64,000 nucleotides of DNA from Undaria pinnatifida (lineage: Eukaryota; Sar; Phaeophyceae; Laminariales; Alariaceae). Below, piece after piece: positions 10,183 through 21,100 of this stretch. The notes under the pieces are model-generated. The model was given only the letters and a program-made list of their open reading frames with translations. It ran no database searches and was not told the origin of the DNA. Position 1 is the first letter of the stretch. Each line of letters begins with the position of its first letter. Made by a program: the position numbers and the translations under genes. The stretch spans positions 9,835,759 through 9,899,758 of the forward strand of contig JABAKD010000018.1 of NCBI GenBank assembly GCA_012845835.1. The letters run 5' to 3'.

Positions 10183-10840
10183 GTGAGCTGGCGGTGGTGG
10201 TGTTGGCGATGTTGGTGGTAGTGTTGGTCGTTGTAATGGTGATAGTAATGGTGATTGTGATGGTGGTTGCGGTACTGGTGGTTGCCCTGATCCGATCCGA
10301 TCCGACACATGGTAATCGTGGTGGTGGTGGTGGTTGATACTACGAGATTTGCGGTCATTTTCTAGTTGTTGTCACCGTATCTCATTATTACGTATGTACT
10401 TGGTGTGATATACCTGGTAGTCATCAGGCCGTGGTTGCAAACCAAGGAAAAAGAAGGGCGTGTTCATTGAGTTGCAGAAACACAGAATATACTGCAAAAC
10501 CACACGAGCAAGTGAACGTTGGTAAGTGTTGTCTACCCGGCCAACCATCTGACTCACCGACCTACCCACCCATCCACCTACCCCACCCAAACCCAACCCA
10601 CCCCACTCAACCCAACCCAATCCATCCCGACCCAACCCAACCCAACCCAACCCAACCCACCCCACTCAACCCAACCCAATCCATCCCGACCCAACCCAAC
10701 CCAACCCAACCCAACCCAACCCAACCCAACCCAACCCAACCCAACCCAACCCAACCCACCCAACCCAACCCAACCCAACCCAACCCAACCCAACCCAACC
10801 CAACCCAACCCAATCTACCCCACCCCATCCCAACCCACAG
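10183..10840 (+). repeat. Intron with CCCAA pentanucleotide array (10570-10825)
   Basis: The intron between two phase-0 exons holds GGTGGT/GTGATGGT simple sequence near its donor and about 50 CCCAA units (TTGGG on the other strand) up to the acceptor caacccacag. One TACCTGGTA is at 10411-10419. Long false reading frames (PTQPNPTQ, GLGWVGLGW) arise from the array. Confidence 0.85.
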
Positions 10841-11113
10841 GTGGAAGGCTTCCGCACCCCGGATCGAGCCGCGGTCAATTCCGTCCGCTGCATGGCCTAC
10901 AATGAAGCCAACGCATACTTGCTTAAAGAACGTGACATTCTTTTGAAGCAACACGTATCGAGGCGGAAGGAGCGCCAAAGCGACCCCGACCCCCCGCAAC
11001 TCCTCTGCACCCACTGGAAAACTTCTGGTTTTTTCGAGTCGAAGAAGGAGGCGTTTGATGACATCACCGCCGCCGTCTTTACGCTGAACCGCAAGCGTGC
11101 GCCGGGGTGGTAA
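10841..11113 (+). CDS. Terminal exon of an unrecognised gene
   Basis: It starts after the acceptor cccacag at 10840, in phase 0 with the exon ending at 10182, and stops at the TAA at 11111-11113. The 90 codons read VEGFRTPDRAAVNSVRCMAY, then NEANAYLLKERDILLKQHVS, then end in a basic segment FTLNRKRAPGW. It looks like ordinary, mostly helical protein. A strong-looking donor (TTTTGAG|gtaagt) lies 24 bases after the stop but no open frame connects to it, so it may be spurious. Function is unknown. Confidence 0.55.
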   Translation: MEGFRTPDRAAVNSVRCMAYNEANAYLLKERDILLKQHVSRRKERQSDPDPPQLLCTHWKTSGFFESKKEAFDDITAAVFTLNRKRAPGW

Positions 11114-11269
11114 CTGCCCGGGGAATATTTTGAGGTAAGTTGACATGTCTCGGGGGGGGTGGGAAGTTCTCAGTTATCTTCTTGGTACTCTGTTGCTGCT
11201 GAGGGGGGGGCGGGGGGGGGTTGTTAGTGCTGTTTTTATTGGGAGAGGGGGAGGCGTACTGAGTTTTTG

Positions 11270-11465
11270 CTTGCCTCGGTCTAATATAGCCTGTTTGACC
11301 ATTGGCCACGCACCCCCTTCGAGGCGGAGTAGGGGGGGGGAGGGGGGGGGGCGTACTCATTTTTCGCTTGCCTTAGTCATTTGACCATTGACCACGCATC
11401 CCGTTCGAGGCGGAGCACCGTTCCTACTCCTAAAAGAAACATCTCCAACATTTGGACGCTCATTA
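11270..11465 (-). mobile_element. LINE 3' ends, two fragments
   Basis: On the minus strand, the sequence from about 11465 down to 11380 matches the 3' terminus of the LINE relic at 40280-40385 (CAAATGTTGGAG, GTAGGAACGG, GGGATGCGTGGTCAATGG). A second partial copy (GCGTGGCCAATGGTCAAAC) lies at about 11300. Both are followed on the minus strand by poly-C (poly-G on the plus strand). Both are 5'-truncated to the last roughly 100 bases. Confidence 0.6.
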
Positions 11466-12740
11466 AGTTTTTCCCATATTTTTCCTAAAACTGTTTGATC
11501 ATCTTGTTTTCCCTTCCTTTTCGCCGTCCGTGGCCACCGTCTATCTCATAGGATAGCGATCGTTTTCTCGCTTCTCTCTAGTCTACCAAGCTTCTCTATG
11601 TCACGTTCGTCCAATTTCCTCATCTCTTCCTCTTACGGAAAACATCCCGTTCTTCCTTGTATACTTCACAGTATCCTACTGTGTGAGTCCTACGCTTTAT
11701 TGTTTCCCTTTGGCTTTCTTGCTGTGCTCTTGACCAAATGCCCCCATCCCTCTATAGTCATGGCTTCTGCACTATCTCTTTCCGTATCGTTCTCTGTTGT
11801 ACATATGCTTTCCAACAGCAGAAACTTTGCATTCTTGGATAAACTCGGGTATTCGCAGATATATTATATACACGGGCGCAAAGGATGGCCTCTCCGACTC
11901 CCGTGTTTTTTTACAGGATGAATTCGCACGATGACGACAACAAGCACGAGCACCAACTTAATATGAAGACTTTCACGGGGACCCGTATGCAGAGTAACCT
12001 CTCTGAACCAAATATGTCAGGAGACGGACAACCGCCAAGCAGGCAGTCAGTCAAGGGCGTCCGTCAAGGCATTTCCATCCATCTAGACGGAGACGGATGG
12101 TCCCCTACTACCGCTAGAATAACGCCTCATTATCCATGTAGAAACCCCTGTTTTATCATATTTTTGTGCTGCCACCTGCTCGTAAATGCGTGAGCTGTGA
12201 GTTCTTCGACCGATTGAGTGGTATGCTACACGTGATTGTTTATTTTAGGAAAATTGCTGCTGTACATCTGTCTGAACGCTGAAAAACGTCGGAAAAAAAA
12301 ATCGCAACAAGGAAACGACAGGTTTTAAATAACATGGAGAGTTGTTTATGTAAAAAAACGAGGACTTTTCCTTGGTTTCCCAGTTCTTTTGCCGTCGAGG
12401 CACGTCCGTCTCGCCTTGACCCCGTTCGTCAAGGGGTAGTAGTGCTATGCTTTTTACGTCTAAATTATCGTCCCCCCCCCCCCGCATACAAAACGCTTTC
12501 CCACGTAATATAATTACCCAATAAATCTCCCATATCTCGCCAAGTACGTCTCCAATTAACACAAACTCTTCACCGGTGTGTTCCCGTTGCTAATGCAATC
12601 ATGTGGATATGATGATTAACGTAGAGACACCCAGCATTGTTTTCGTTGTTTGATTACCCGAAGATGAAGTCTTGCGGCTTTCGCTGGCACCAGCCCGTTT
12701 TATTTTCTTTTTCTTTTTCGTCCAATTTATTCTCCTCGCG
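11466..12740. other. Gene-free stretch
   Basis: AT-rich, without convincing exons. Short open frames here lack supporting splice sites or recognisable composition. A C12-type tract lies at about 12472-12483. Confidence 0.4.
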
Positions 12741-12748
12741 TTGCTCTC

Positions 12749-13048
12749 GCGCTCCCTCTCAGCAGTAACTCAGATCCGGGATCACACAGCGGGCCCTTTT
12801 CCCCCCTCCCCACTACGGTACGTGCTTTCATTCTTGTCGCGAGAAGACTTGAGCATTTATTCCCATGTCGACTTGCGTGGAATTATGCCGTATACTCCAC
12901 TCTGCTAGGCGTTCTCAGCAGTTGATCCTTTTTTGTCGCACTCTTGCAAATAAATTCAAAATCTCACCACGGCGGGAATCAAACTCAGGTACCAATGCTA
13001 GTATTAGTAGTATTCGAGGGTAACCACTAGACCACCGGGGCGACCGGG
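12749..13048 (-). mobile_element. tRNA-headed SINE, copy 1
   Basis: On the minus strand the element starts CCGGTCGCCCCGGTGGTC. It carries an A-box-like TGGTCTAGTGG and a B-box-like AGTTTGATTCC, as in tRNA genes, then a unique tail of about 200 bases ending in a region with CTGAGTTACTGCTGAG. Two further copies with the same head and tail order are at 34362-34659 and 58261-58553. There is no plausible complete cloverleaf, so it is a SINE, not a tRNA gene. Confidence 0.65.
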
Positions 13049-13131
13049 TAATATAGTCTACATAATTAACTTCGGAATTCGGGCACACAATATATGAGCT
13101 TACCAGGTACGTGGTATTTTTTTGCCGGTAG

Positions 13132-13312
13132 GATGAAGGAGGCGACGATGACCCGGGACTCACTTCTACCACCGACTCTGGGAGACCTTGTGACATGACG
13201 GAGCACACTTCACCCCCCCCCCATCCACCGCCCCTTTCTCTTAATCCGCGGACATCAAAGCAGTCGCCGTCGACCCCCACCCCTTTTCCCTTGAGTCCTA
13301 CTTCGATAAACT
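13132..13312 (+). CDS. Exon-like acidic/Pro-rich segment, copy B region
   Basis: The acceptor tgccggtag (13131) opens a frame starting DEGGDDDPGLTSTTDSGRPC and continuing through a Pro/Ser-rich stretch to a TGA at 13310-13312. The TACCAGGTA palindrome sits just upstream at 13101-13109. The low-complexity acidic composition is like the gene family. The downstream donor is not clear. Confidence 0.3.
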
Positions 13313-13347
13313 GATAGAGGCTACACTACGGTTTTTTGACGACGCAG

Positions 13348-13420
13348 GCGGAACGGAAAGAATGTTATAGGAAGGAAGACATAGCGTTCGAGGAGCGTAT
13401 GGAACTACTCTACGGTCCGG
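13348..13420 (+). CDS. Exon-like charged segment, copy B region
   Basis: A pyrimidine tract and acceptor (gacgacgcag) precede AERKECYRKEDIAFEERMEL, which runs to a possible donor TCCGG|gtagat at 13421. It is a charged helical sequence with no stop. It probably joins the long exon-like frame at 13430-13933, but the phase was not resolved. Confidence 0.35.
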
Positions 13421-13429
13421 GTAGATTAT

Positions 13430-13933
13430 GTGCCTCCCCCTCTTCGATGTCGTCCTTCGGCGGCTGATGTTGCCGAGTCGCCCCAGAGGGCGCAGGTGGC
13501 GGTGGCGGTGGTGGCGGCGGAGACGGTGGCGACGGAGGCGGCAGAGAATGGTCATACCGAAGAAGGCGCAAGTGGTGAGGTGGGGACGGCTTGGGGGGCG
13601 GGGGGGGGGGGGGCAGGTGCAGATGACTTCTCCGCCCCGGGAGGACAAGAGGGGGGCCGACGGGGAATAACGTCAGGCCGTGAGTTCTTGGAGGCCATGG
13701 CGGGAGGGGACGGTTGCGTGGAGTCCGATGACGAAGACTCGTTCCCGCTGGACGATGGAGTCTGGATGGGCTGGAACAGTTTCGACTTAGGGAGCACGCT
13801 GTCACTGCCACCGGGACGGCTGCCTTTCCCCTGCGTCTGCTTACGCTACGCTAGACCGCTGTCAGAGGAGAATGCGATGGCGGCAGTGGCGGCAGGGATG
13901 GCGGCAGCGACCGGAGGAGATGTTGCCGGATGA
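13430..13933 (+). CDS. Low-complexity Gly/Ala-rich acidic protein segment
   Basis: An open frame of 167 codons. It starts with an Ala/Val/Glu-rich stretch and poly-Gly. A more ordinary acidic segment follows (FLEAMAGGDGCVESDDEDSF, then GVWMGWNSFDLGSTLSLPPG), and the frame ends at a TGA at 13931-13933. A shifted frame then continues with DDREHVFLRSASGVAAEEET up to 14088. The switch of frame suggests an intron or a frameshift around 13900-13930. No domain is recognised. Confidence 0.35.
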   Translation: MPPPLRCRPSAADVAESPQRAQVAVAVVAAETVATEAAENGHTEEGASGEVGTAWGAGGGGAGADDFSAPGGQEGGRRGITSGREFLEAMAGGDGCVESDDEDSFPLDDGVWMGWNSFDLGSTLSLPPGRLPFPCVCLRYARPLSEENAMAAVAAGMAAATGGDVAG

Positions 13934-14113
13934 TAGGGAGCATGTGTTTTTGAGGTCGGCGTCCGGCGTGGCGGCAGAGGAGGAAACGGAGGGTCCCTAC
14001 CTAGGCCTTTGGGCAGCTGCGTACGCGCCGCCAGGGGGATGCAGTGGTGGTGGTGGCCGTGGTGCTGGTGATGGCACACCAGACGACTAACATTTTGAGG
14101 AGATTCTGAAGGG

Positions 14114-14135
14114 GGGGGGGGGGGGGGGGGGGGGG
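14114..14135 (+). repeat. Poly-G run
   Basis: An uninterrupted run of about 24 G, one of several poly-G/poly-C runs near exons and LINE ends in this window. Its length is likely to be unreliable in the assembly. Confidence 0.8.
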
Positions 14136-14639
14136 CTGTCAGTGGGTAGGGGGGAGGAAGTTTTGGAGATACTTGCAGAAGTTGGTTTGGGGAGGAAGAT
14201 ACCAATGGAATGGGGGGTTCGGCTGCCTCCGATAGCGTGAACGCCTCTCCTGAGCTCGCACGATGGGGAGCGAGGATGGGGGTAGGGGCTGCAGGAGGAG
14301 GGTGTGTGTGTACTCTTTTCATGCATGGCAGGGGGGTGTGTGGTTGGGGAACACGAGGATGTTAGCTGTGGGGATTGTAAGGACGTAGGAAAGGAAGCAG
14401 GCGTGTAGGTCGGGAGGGGGGTGGATGACGCGCTATGCGTCTCGTCGGGGCTGTGTATAACGAGCTACGGGCCTGCATTCGAGCGAGGATTCCTCGAGTT
14501 GTTGGACATCCGATGGAGGAAATGGGAGGGGGATGGCGTGGAGGTGAAGGAAGTATGACGGCCTGGACTCTGCGGCGGGCCTCAAGTCCACCGCGGATGA
14601 ATGTTTTGACGACTCGGTCAAGCACTGCCCGCGACTTTA

Positions 14640-15500
14640 ATAGGGTCGAATCGACGGTATCCCACCTCTTTGACCTTTCTGGAGAATCTTCCGCGGCCGA
14701 CGCTATCAGGTCTGATGCTACAGCTGCGCCACAGCTGCGGTGTTGGACGCGGATGGGAACGCCCCCGGTGAAACGGGGGCTGGAGCGGGCGCACTACTGG
14801 GTCTGGCTTTACAGCTCTGCCAAAGCTGCAGTGTCAGACGCGGACGGGAACGTTGCAGGTAATAGAGGGCCTAGAACGGCACGCTACCGGATGTAATGCT
14901 ACAGCTTTTGCCACAGCTGCAGTTTTGGACCCGGATGGGAGCGTTGCAGATGATCGAGGTCCTAGGACGGACACACCACGAGGCCTGATGCTGCAGCTTT
15001 TGCCACAGCTGCGGTGTTGGACGCGGATGGGGGCGTTGTAGGCGATCGAGGGCCTAAAACGGCATGCTACCGGGCCTGATGCTACAGCTTTTGCCACAGC
15101 TGCAGTGTTGGACGCTGATGAGGGCGTTGCCGGTGATCGCACCTTGGACTCGCTCAGCTATAGGTTCAGCCATGAGGAGGACGCTGAGAGCACCGGAGGT
15201 GATGCTGATGGACGTCTATCGCTTCTCTGGTGAAGGCGCGGCTGCAGAAGATGTCACGACCGACCCATTGGAGGGCCCCCGGCGAGCTCTGGGTGAAAGG
15301 CTAGTAGACCCTGGCCGCGGCCTCCGTGAGGAACATGCCAATGCTAACTCGGAGGTGGCACAGCACCATGCTTTCTTGGCGGTTTTAGCCCAGCTTGGAG
15401 AAGCTGGCGGCGCTCTGTGGAGATGGTCACGATTGGTGATAATAATTATGGTGTTGGAAGCACCGCAGGTCGTGATGATGGCACTAGTAGCCATGAAAAG
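14640..15500 (+). pseudogene. Degraded gene-family copy B, acidic 3' region
   Basis: DNA from about 15150 to 15400 aligns with 6350-6600 of copy A. Shared segments are GTTGCCGGTGA, TAGGTTCAG, GAGGA.GACGC.GAGAGCAC, GAAGATG and ACTC.GAGGTGGCAC. Several frame changes are needed to follow the homologous protein, so it is probably non-functional. Its 5' half is occupied by a 91-bp tandem array. Confidence 0.5.
14705..15135 (+). repeat. 91-bp tandem array, about 5 units
   Basis: Units of 90-93 bases share CCACAGCTGCGGTGTTGGAC and GCGGATGGGAACG, with anchor positions at about 14731, 14823, 14913, 15006 and 15097. A diverged sixth unit lies at about 15855. A single related unit exists near 6310 in copy A, so the array grew from coding sequence. 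Confidence 0.8.
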
Positions 15501-15549
15501 TTGTGCTGGGTAGGGGTAGGCGAAGGGTGGTTGGGGGGAGATGGGCGCA

Positions 15550-16800
15550 AGGGAGAGCGACCGGGTCGTTGCGTTCGACGGATATTATTGTGTTGTATGC
15601 GCGTGTTGTGCCGTTTGCGAAATTTATTCTTTCTTCGGCGTTGATATTTTTCTTCCCGATTCATTGTCGTGATCGCTGTTGTCGCGTGATGTTCAGACAG
15701 CTACCGTCTACTCAGACTTACCCCAGTACCTAATCCGTGTCTTGCGTTTTATTGTTGACGTGATGTTGTGTTTGCCAGGCATGAGGTGTGGTGATTCTTG
15801 TCGACGGGTATGTTCCGATGTGACCGCCGTGTTTGTGCTACATGTGCCGCCATAGCTGCAGTGTTGGGCGCGTATGGAATCGTTGCCTTTGAAATGGCTC
15901 CTGGGAAGGGCACGCTACTGGGCCTGAAGCTATGGCTGCCGCTGCTGCTGCTGCTACTACCGGTGCTTATTTTGTAGACCGCGGTAGAGTAAGGCCCCCG
16001 GCACTTTGACATGTTATCGGCTTGCAGTGTGTGGTCGTGTGACTCAAGCTGATGGTAATGGTCATGATTGGGGATGACGATCGTGGTGTCGATAGCGAAA
16101 TATGTCGTGATGTTGATAGTGCCGAAGATATATCATGATGCTGATGGTGATGGAGATGTATCGCGATGTTGATATCGATTGCGATCGATCACGATTTTGG
16201 TATCGATGACGGCGGCGGTGATAAATGCCAGGACGGTGGAGGTGATAGCGAGGATGCTGGGCAGTGGTTCTGGTGGTGGTGGTGACTGAGAGCTTTGCGT
16301 GACCTTGTACAAGACGGTGTTTAGTTTGACAGTGTGCGGTGGGATGATATTTTTGCAAGGCGCTGGCAGCAGCAGTGAATGGTCCGGCGACTACGACCTG
16401 GCGCAAAAGGAGCCATGATTTGTGCAGGTCTTGTGGCGGCTAGACTGCGATCAGCACAAAGGAACGGGGAGCGTAGAGAGTGGGGTGAGGGGGGGGTGGG
16501 GTAAGAGGAGAGCGAGGAAGTCATTGCGATAGACCGATATTTTTTTGTGTTGTAAGCGCGTGTTGTGTGGGCTGCAAAAAAGTATTATTCCTTCAGTGTT
16601 GATGTTTTTCCATCCGGATTTACTGTTTTGTAATTGTACTCGTTGTTGAGAGCGTGTTCCAACAGATGCCGTAGGCAGGGATTACCCAGCACCCGCTTCG
16701 TGTCTTGCGCTGTTTGTTGTTGACGTGTGTTATGTTTTACCAGGCGTAGGGTATGGTGAGTTGGTAGGTGAGCATATTCCGATACGACCGGCGTGTGTGC
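15550..16800 (+). repeat. Duplicated 3' flank of gene-family copy B
   Basis: About 280 bases at 15550-15830 are repeated in diverged form at 16510-16800. Shared words include TTCGGCGTTGAT, CGCGTGTTGTG and GTGTCTTGCG, followed by TTGTTGACGTG. Between them lies the GATATCGAT-type repeat (16060-16420). No gene is seen. Confidence 0.6.
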
Positions 16801-17867
16801 ACGTGCGTATAGTAACAGGTGTAGTATGTGTGTACCATATGTGTGCCGTGACTTCGCCAGATATTGCAAGCAGTTTTGTGTTTTGTGATGTTTTGGTATA
16901 TTTTTCGTGGTGTGGTACTGAGGCGACGTTCGTTTGTGGTACGGTATGGTATGGTGTGGTATGAAATAGGATGGTATGGTGATTCTGTACATCATCGTAT
17001 GGTCCGTGCTATGTGCATTCGGTTCATTGCGATTAACTTTTGAAATACCGTGTTCACACAATACGACGACGACTTGGATCAGGACTCCACTTCACTCAGC
17101 CGCGAGTCGTGATCATCAAAATTACAAGCATGTATTGGAATATTATGGCATTCACATTATAAAATGACTTGAAAGATGAGACGATCTCGCTCAGTCTCGT
17201 GATCACAAGGGTTACGAATACCCCTAGAGCTATTATATCGACGCCTTGAAAGATGGAACGCCCTCAATCAGACGTGTTAGCCAGGATTGAGGGAATCCAA
17301 TGCCCTGTCTCGATTTTTTTTTCTTTCTATTCTAAGATCGAGCGGTTGTTGCCGGTTGTCACCCTCTCAATACACACCCGACGCCTGCCAAAATCACCTT
17401 TGAAAAAGTCGCATTTCTAGGGCAGTAAACCGGTAGGATTTCGCGATTAATGACTAATCGATTGGCGGCAAAGCCGACTGATTTTTGTTCAAAACAAGTC
17501 GGTTGGCCAATTTGAGCTGCATTTTTACGTTCAATATTTAACATTTTTCGTGTTGGTTTCCAGAATGATCCACAATTTTTTTAATTCACCTTTTACTGCT
17601 CAGAGTGTGTGCGTTAACCGTACGCCATCCGATCAGAAGAAGTCACGACCTTGTGGGAGCCACCCATCAATATCCGCAGCTGTTGGCGGAGAAAACTGTA
17701 TTCCGCTTTTTACACGCATTCCTAACAAAATAAGGAACCCCAATGAGGTGGTCGTCGGCACCTCCGGAAAACGGTTGGCTATTACTAATAGGCACATATG
17801 TACGCACATTTTTTTTGCTGATACTACTCACGAGAGGAGCTGTACTATTAATACAATACAATATAGT
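16801..17867. other. Gene-free AT-rich stretch
   Basis: No supported gene or RNA. The left part contains short GGTATG simple-sequence runs (about 16940-16980). Confidence 0.4.
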
Positions 17868-18178
17868 AAAGCTAATACCTTAAGGTAAAGCTAGTGTACC
17901 TCAAGGAAAAGGTCGTACCGTAAGGTAAAGGTAATACCTTAAGGTAAAGGTAATACCTTAAGAGGTAAAGGTCATACTGTAAGGTAAAGGTAATACCTTG
18001 AGGTAAAGGTAATACCTCAAGAAGAGGTAAAGGTCATACCGTAAGGTAAAGGTAATACCTTAAGGTAATACCGTAAGGTAAAGGTAATACCTTAAGGTAT
18101 CACCTTAAGGTAAAGGGAACACCTTAATTAAGGTAAAGGTAAATCCCTAAGGTAACGGTAATACCTTGAGGTACCCCA
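17868..18178 (+). repeat. AAGGTAATACCTT minisatellite
   Basis: Roughly 15 imperfect repeats of GGTAAAGGTAATACCTTAA, each containing the palindrome-like GGTAATACC. The array is locally self-complementary. Confidence 0.9.
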
Positions 18179-18179
18179 A

Positions 18180-21100
18180 ACTGATTTTGAGTACGTACGT
18201 AAGCTGATAGTGCAACCCGATGAACTGACCCATGGCATATTCATAGTGTTATAACATTCCAAAACTATACCAGGTATTATATAATACTGCAAAAACAAGA
18301 ATAATAACATATATGTCGTCCATTATTTTGGATAAAGAGTCGGGACCGTCGTTCAGAAAATAGGTTGTTAGCCAAAAAATGGTATACATTAATACTTCGA
18401 AGTACCTCTATTACCATAGCACACGTCATTGGTCAGACTTCTTTTTTTTTTTTCCAATCATCGCTTTTATTCTCCAACTCAACCCGCAAAGATCTTCTCC
18501 CTCACGACCTTCTGGACAAGCTGTGATCACAGATGTCTTCCCTCATCCTCCTCCCCGGTGGTCTCCTTCATTTTTATCGCGTGTATAGGCTGGTTTAAGT
18601 AAAAACCAAAAAATGTACTCCCCGGCGAATGTCCACGCCGTTTTTTCGATTCAGACCGTGAATTTTTGCACATGCATGTCTTCTTTTATGTGCCCTTAGC
18701 CTTGCAAAGACTTCGTCTGTTGTCTTTTTTTTTTCTTATTCTTTTCGCCTGTTTTTTCGTCAGCTAAGGTTTTTGAAAAATGTGGACCACCTTAAAGAGA
18801 CCCAACATTTACGGCGAAAAAAAAAAGAAGAAAAAAAACGGAGGTCAGGCATCGAGATGGGCATGTAAAACACGGCAAAAGTTCATGGTCTATCTCTCAA
18901 AAACGGTGTGGACATTTATTTGAACGTTTGTTGTGCGTAAAAATAAGAAAGACACTACAATGCCCTTGAAATTACTTGATTTTAGTGAAGGATCAAGGTC
19001 TTTTGCTAGATTCTATTCAACAACGTTGAACATAGGCAGGTCAGAGATCTTTGATTTTTTGCGCGAATTTTTCTACAGATATATGCCTTGGAGTCGGCTA
19101 CCTTTTTAGGGTTGCTCCACGTTAGCGACCCCGTGTTCCCGACGTATAGTACCTAGCTGCGGTTTTCTTCATATTTGTCTTTGTTCCCTGCATCCTTTCT
19201 GGAGCTGGACACTTCCAGCGCTGTTTTGAGCTGAACGAGTATCTTCTTCTTGACCCCATTTTTCGCTTGCTTTGTTATGGTTGAATAGCCTCGCTACGTT
19301 TGCTGGCATTGTTCCCGTTATTAGTTGGCCTCTCAAGGTGTCATATATGTCGACTCTCTTTCTGGCTTCCGATAGTGCCTCTCGTCTTTCTGGTGTCTAC
19401 GATTCAGTTTCGTCCTTGTTTGCGTATAGCTTTGGCTAGGTGACCTCACCACATATTTCTTCCCGTTTTTATGGTACTGTACCCAGATAGCTTTCAAGGG
19501 TACTCCACTGTTGCCCCCCGGTTAAGCTTTCCGGCGTATCACACACGCCTCCAGTACCATTATTTTGGTGTTGTCTGTGCCACTGTTTAGGTGTTGTATT
19601 TCACTGCGGTGTTGCATTTCACTGCGTTTTCGCGATTTGTTTTGGTAGCCTCGGTTTCCCGTTCTACAGTTCGACCAAGGGCCTTTTGCTAGCCTCCTAG
19701 GTCCCACATTACGGCCCCTGTTCTTCCGTTACACCTCAGCGTACTGGTTCTTTATACTTTTGCCTTTCGACCAATGGTCCCACGTCAGCCTTCCAGGTCC
19801 AACCTTGCGGACCCTGACATTATTTTAGGCACTGTTCTTTGTTTTCTCTTGTTTCAGGCTCTTTCTCCTCTGCCTTTGGACCAATGACCCGACGCTTGCG
19901 TACTTCCTCGCGTCTTAGTTGTTGCTCTTTCACCGTCCAACCGATGGCCCCACGTCAGCTGTCACTGTCCAACGTAGCGGACTCTGACGTTCTTTAGGCA
20001 GTGCGTCTTGGTTTCTCTAGGCCTTCCGGCAAATGGACCGACCGCCCGCTCCTTTAGCACTACGCTTTAGGCCGTAAACTTGTTTGGCCTTCACAGCGTG
20101 ACACGTGTCCCCTTCTTCTCTTCTGACTTGGTTTCCGCGTCTATACCTTCTTCTTTGGCCCCCTTCGCATCCTTGCGCTCAGTGGCCGCGCCCTTCGTGT
20201 TATCGTAGGCCGATTGCTACTGGTATACCGTAGGTACATACCCTTTCTCGAGCTCTCACGGTTGTGAGCTCCATCATAGGGTTTTATATCTTGCAATGAG
20301 GCGTTTAAGCCTCATTTTTACGAGGTGTGGGGGAATCTATAGCCTCATTTTCGTTTGTTTCGAATAGCCGCATCTTCGATCCCCTTTCCAATTTTGGATG
20401 TTTTGTTGACATCCTTTGATGGACAGGTGATCTGCATCTACGACTATTCAGGGTGGGCTAATGTAATAGAGTGTCAGTATATCTGGCACTAGATTCGGTA
20501 AGATAGCCCGCAGAGTCATGGTCTATTGGCCACAAGAAGATTCTCATGAACGGAATATTCTAAGTGGAGCGGATGACCCGTAGAATCTAGCTAGTTTGTA
20601 CCACAAGAGCGTTCTCGGAAATGCAACGCTCCTCCTCTGGACAAGATAGATAGAAGTAAGCGCGTTAAGCGCTCATGGGAACAAAGGACATCCAGGAGAA
20701 CGTTCCTTGTACGTTCCATAGGTAAAGGTCCGGAAGAGAGCACAGCAGCAATGCTGGGGTGACGTGAACTCTGTGAGCTTCACCCCACCCCCGTGCTCTC
20801 ACTACCTGCTCTACCTGCCCTACCAGCTCTACCTGCTCTAGTTGTTCTGCCCTGCACTACCGTGTGCCAAGGGCCTGTGTTGTCTGTCTTTTAGAGTTCA
20901 ATGTAGAGGAAATAATGTATAAGCTTTTGAGTATATCCAGCGGGCCATGAGGAGAGACCAAACAAGGGCACCGGAACCCATGAGGAGCACGCTTCCCAAC
21001 ACCGACCAACCACGCATCCCCCACTCGGAGTACCACCACACCGGTGTGTGCAAAATGCGGCGCATTTTTTTGTATTTCGCTTCCGCTTGGAAAAAGTTAC

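Noticed and set aside
10372-11146. Long GLGWVG and PTQPNPTQ frames
   Set aside because: Created by the CCCAA array in an intron, with no coding context.
12960-13048. tRNA gene on the minus strand
   Set aside because: A- and B-box-like sequences are present, but no complete acceptor or anticodon stem forms and the same head-tail unit recurs as a SINE.
17868-18178. CRISPR-like array
   Set aside because: Repeats are continuous and degenerate without unique spacers; it is a minisatellite.
19160-20250. Possible decayed retrotransposon polyprotein on the minus strand
   Set aside because: Only short frames with many stops and no diagnostic motif could be read.
20290-20330. Bacterial-type terminator hairpin (GAGGC...GCCTC followed by T-run)
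   Set aside because: The surrounding DNA is eukaryotic and gene-free, and a single short hairpin is expected by chance.
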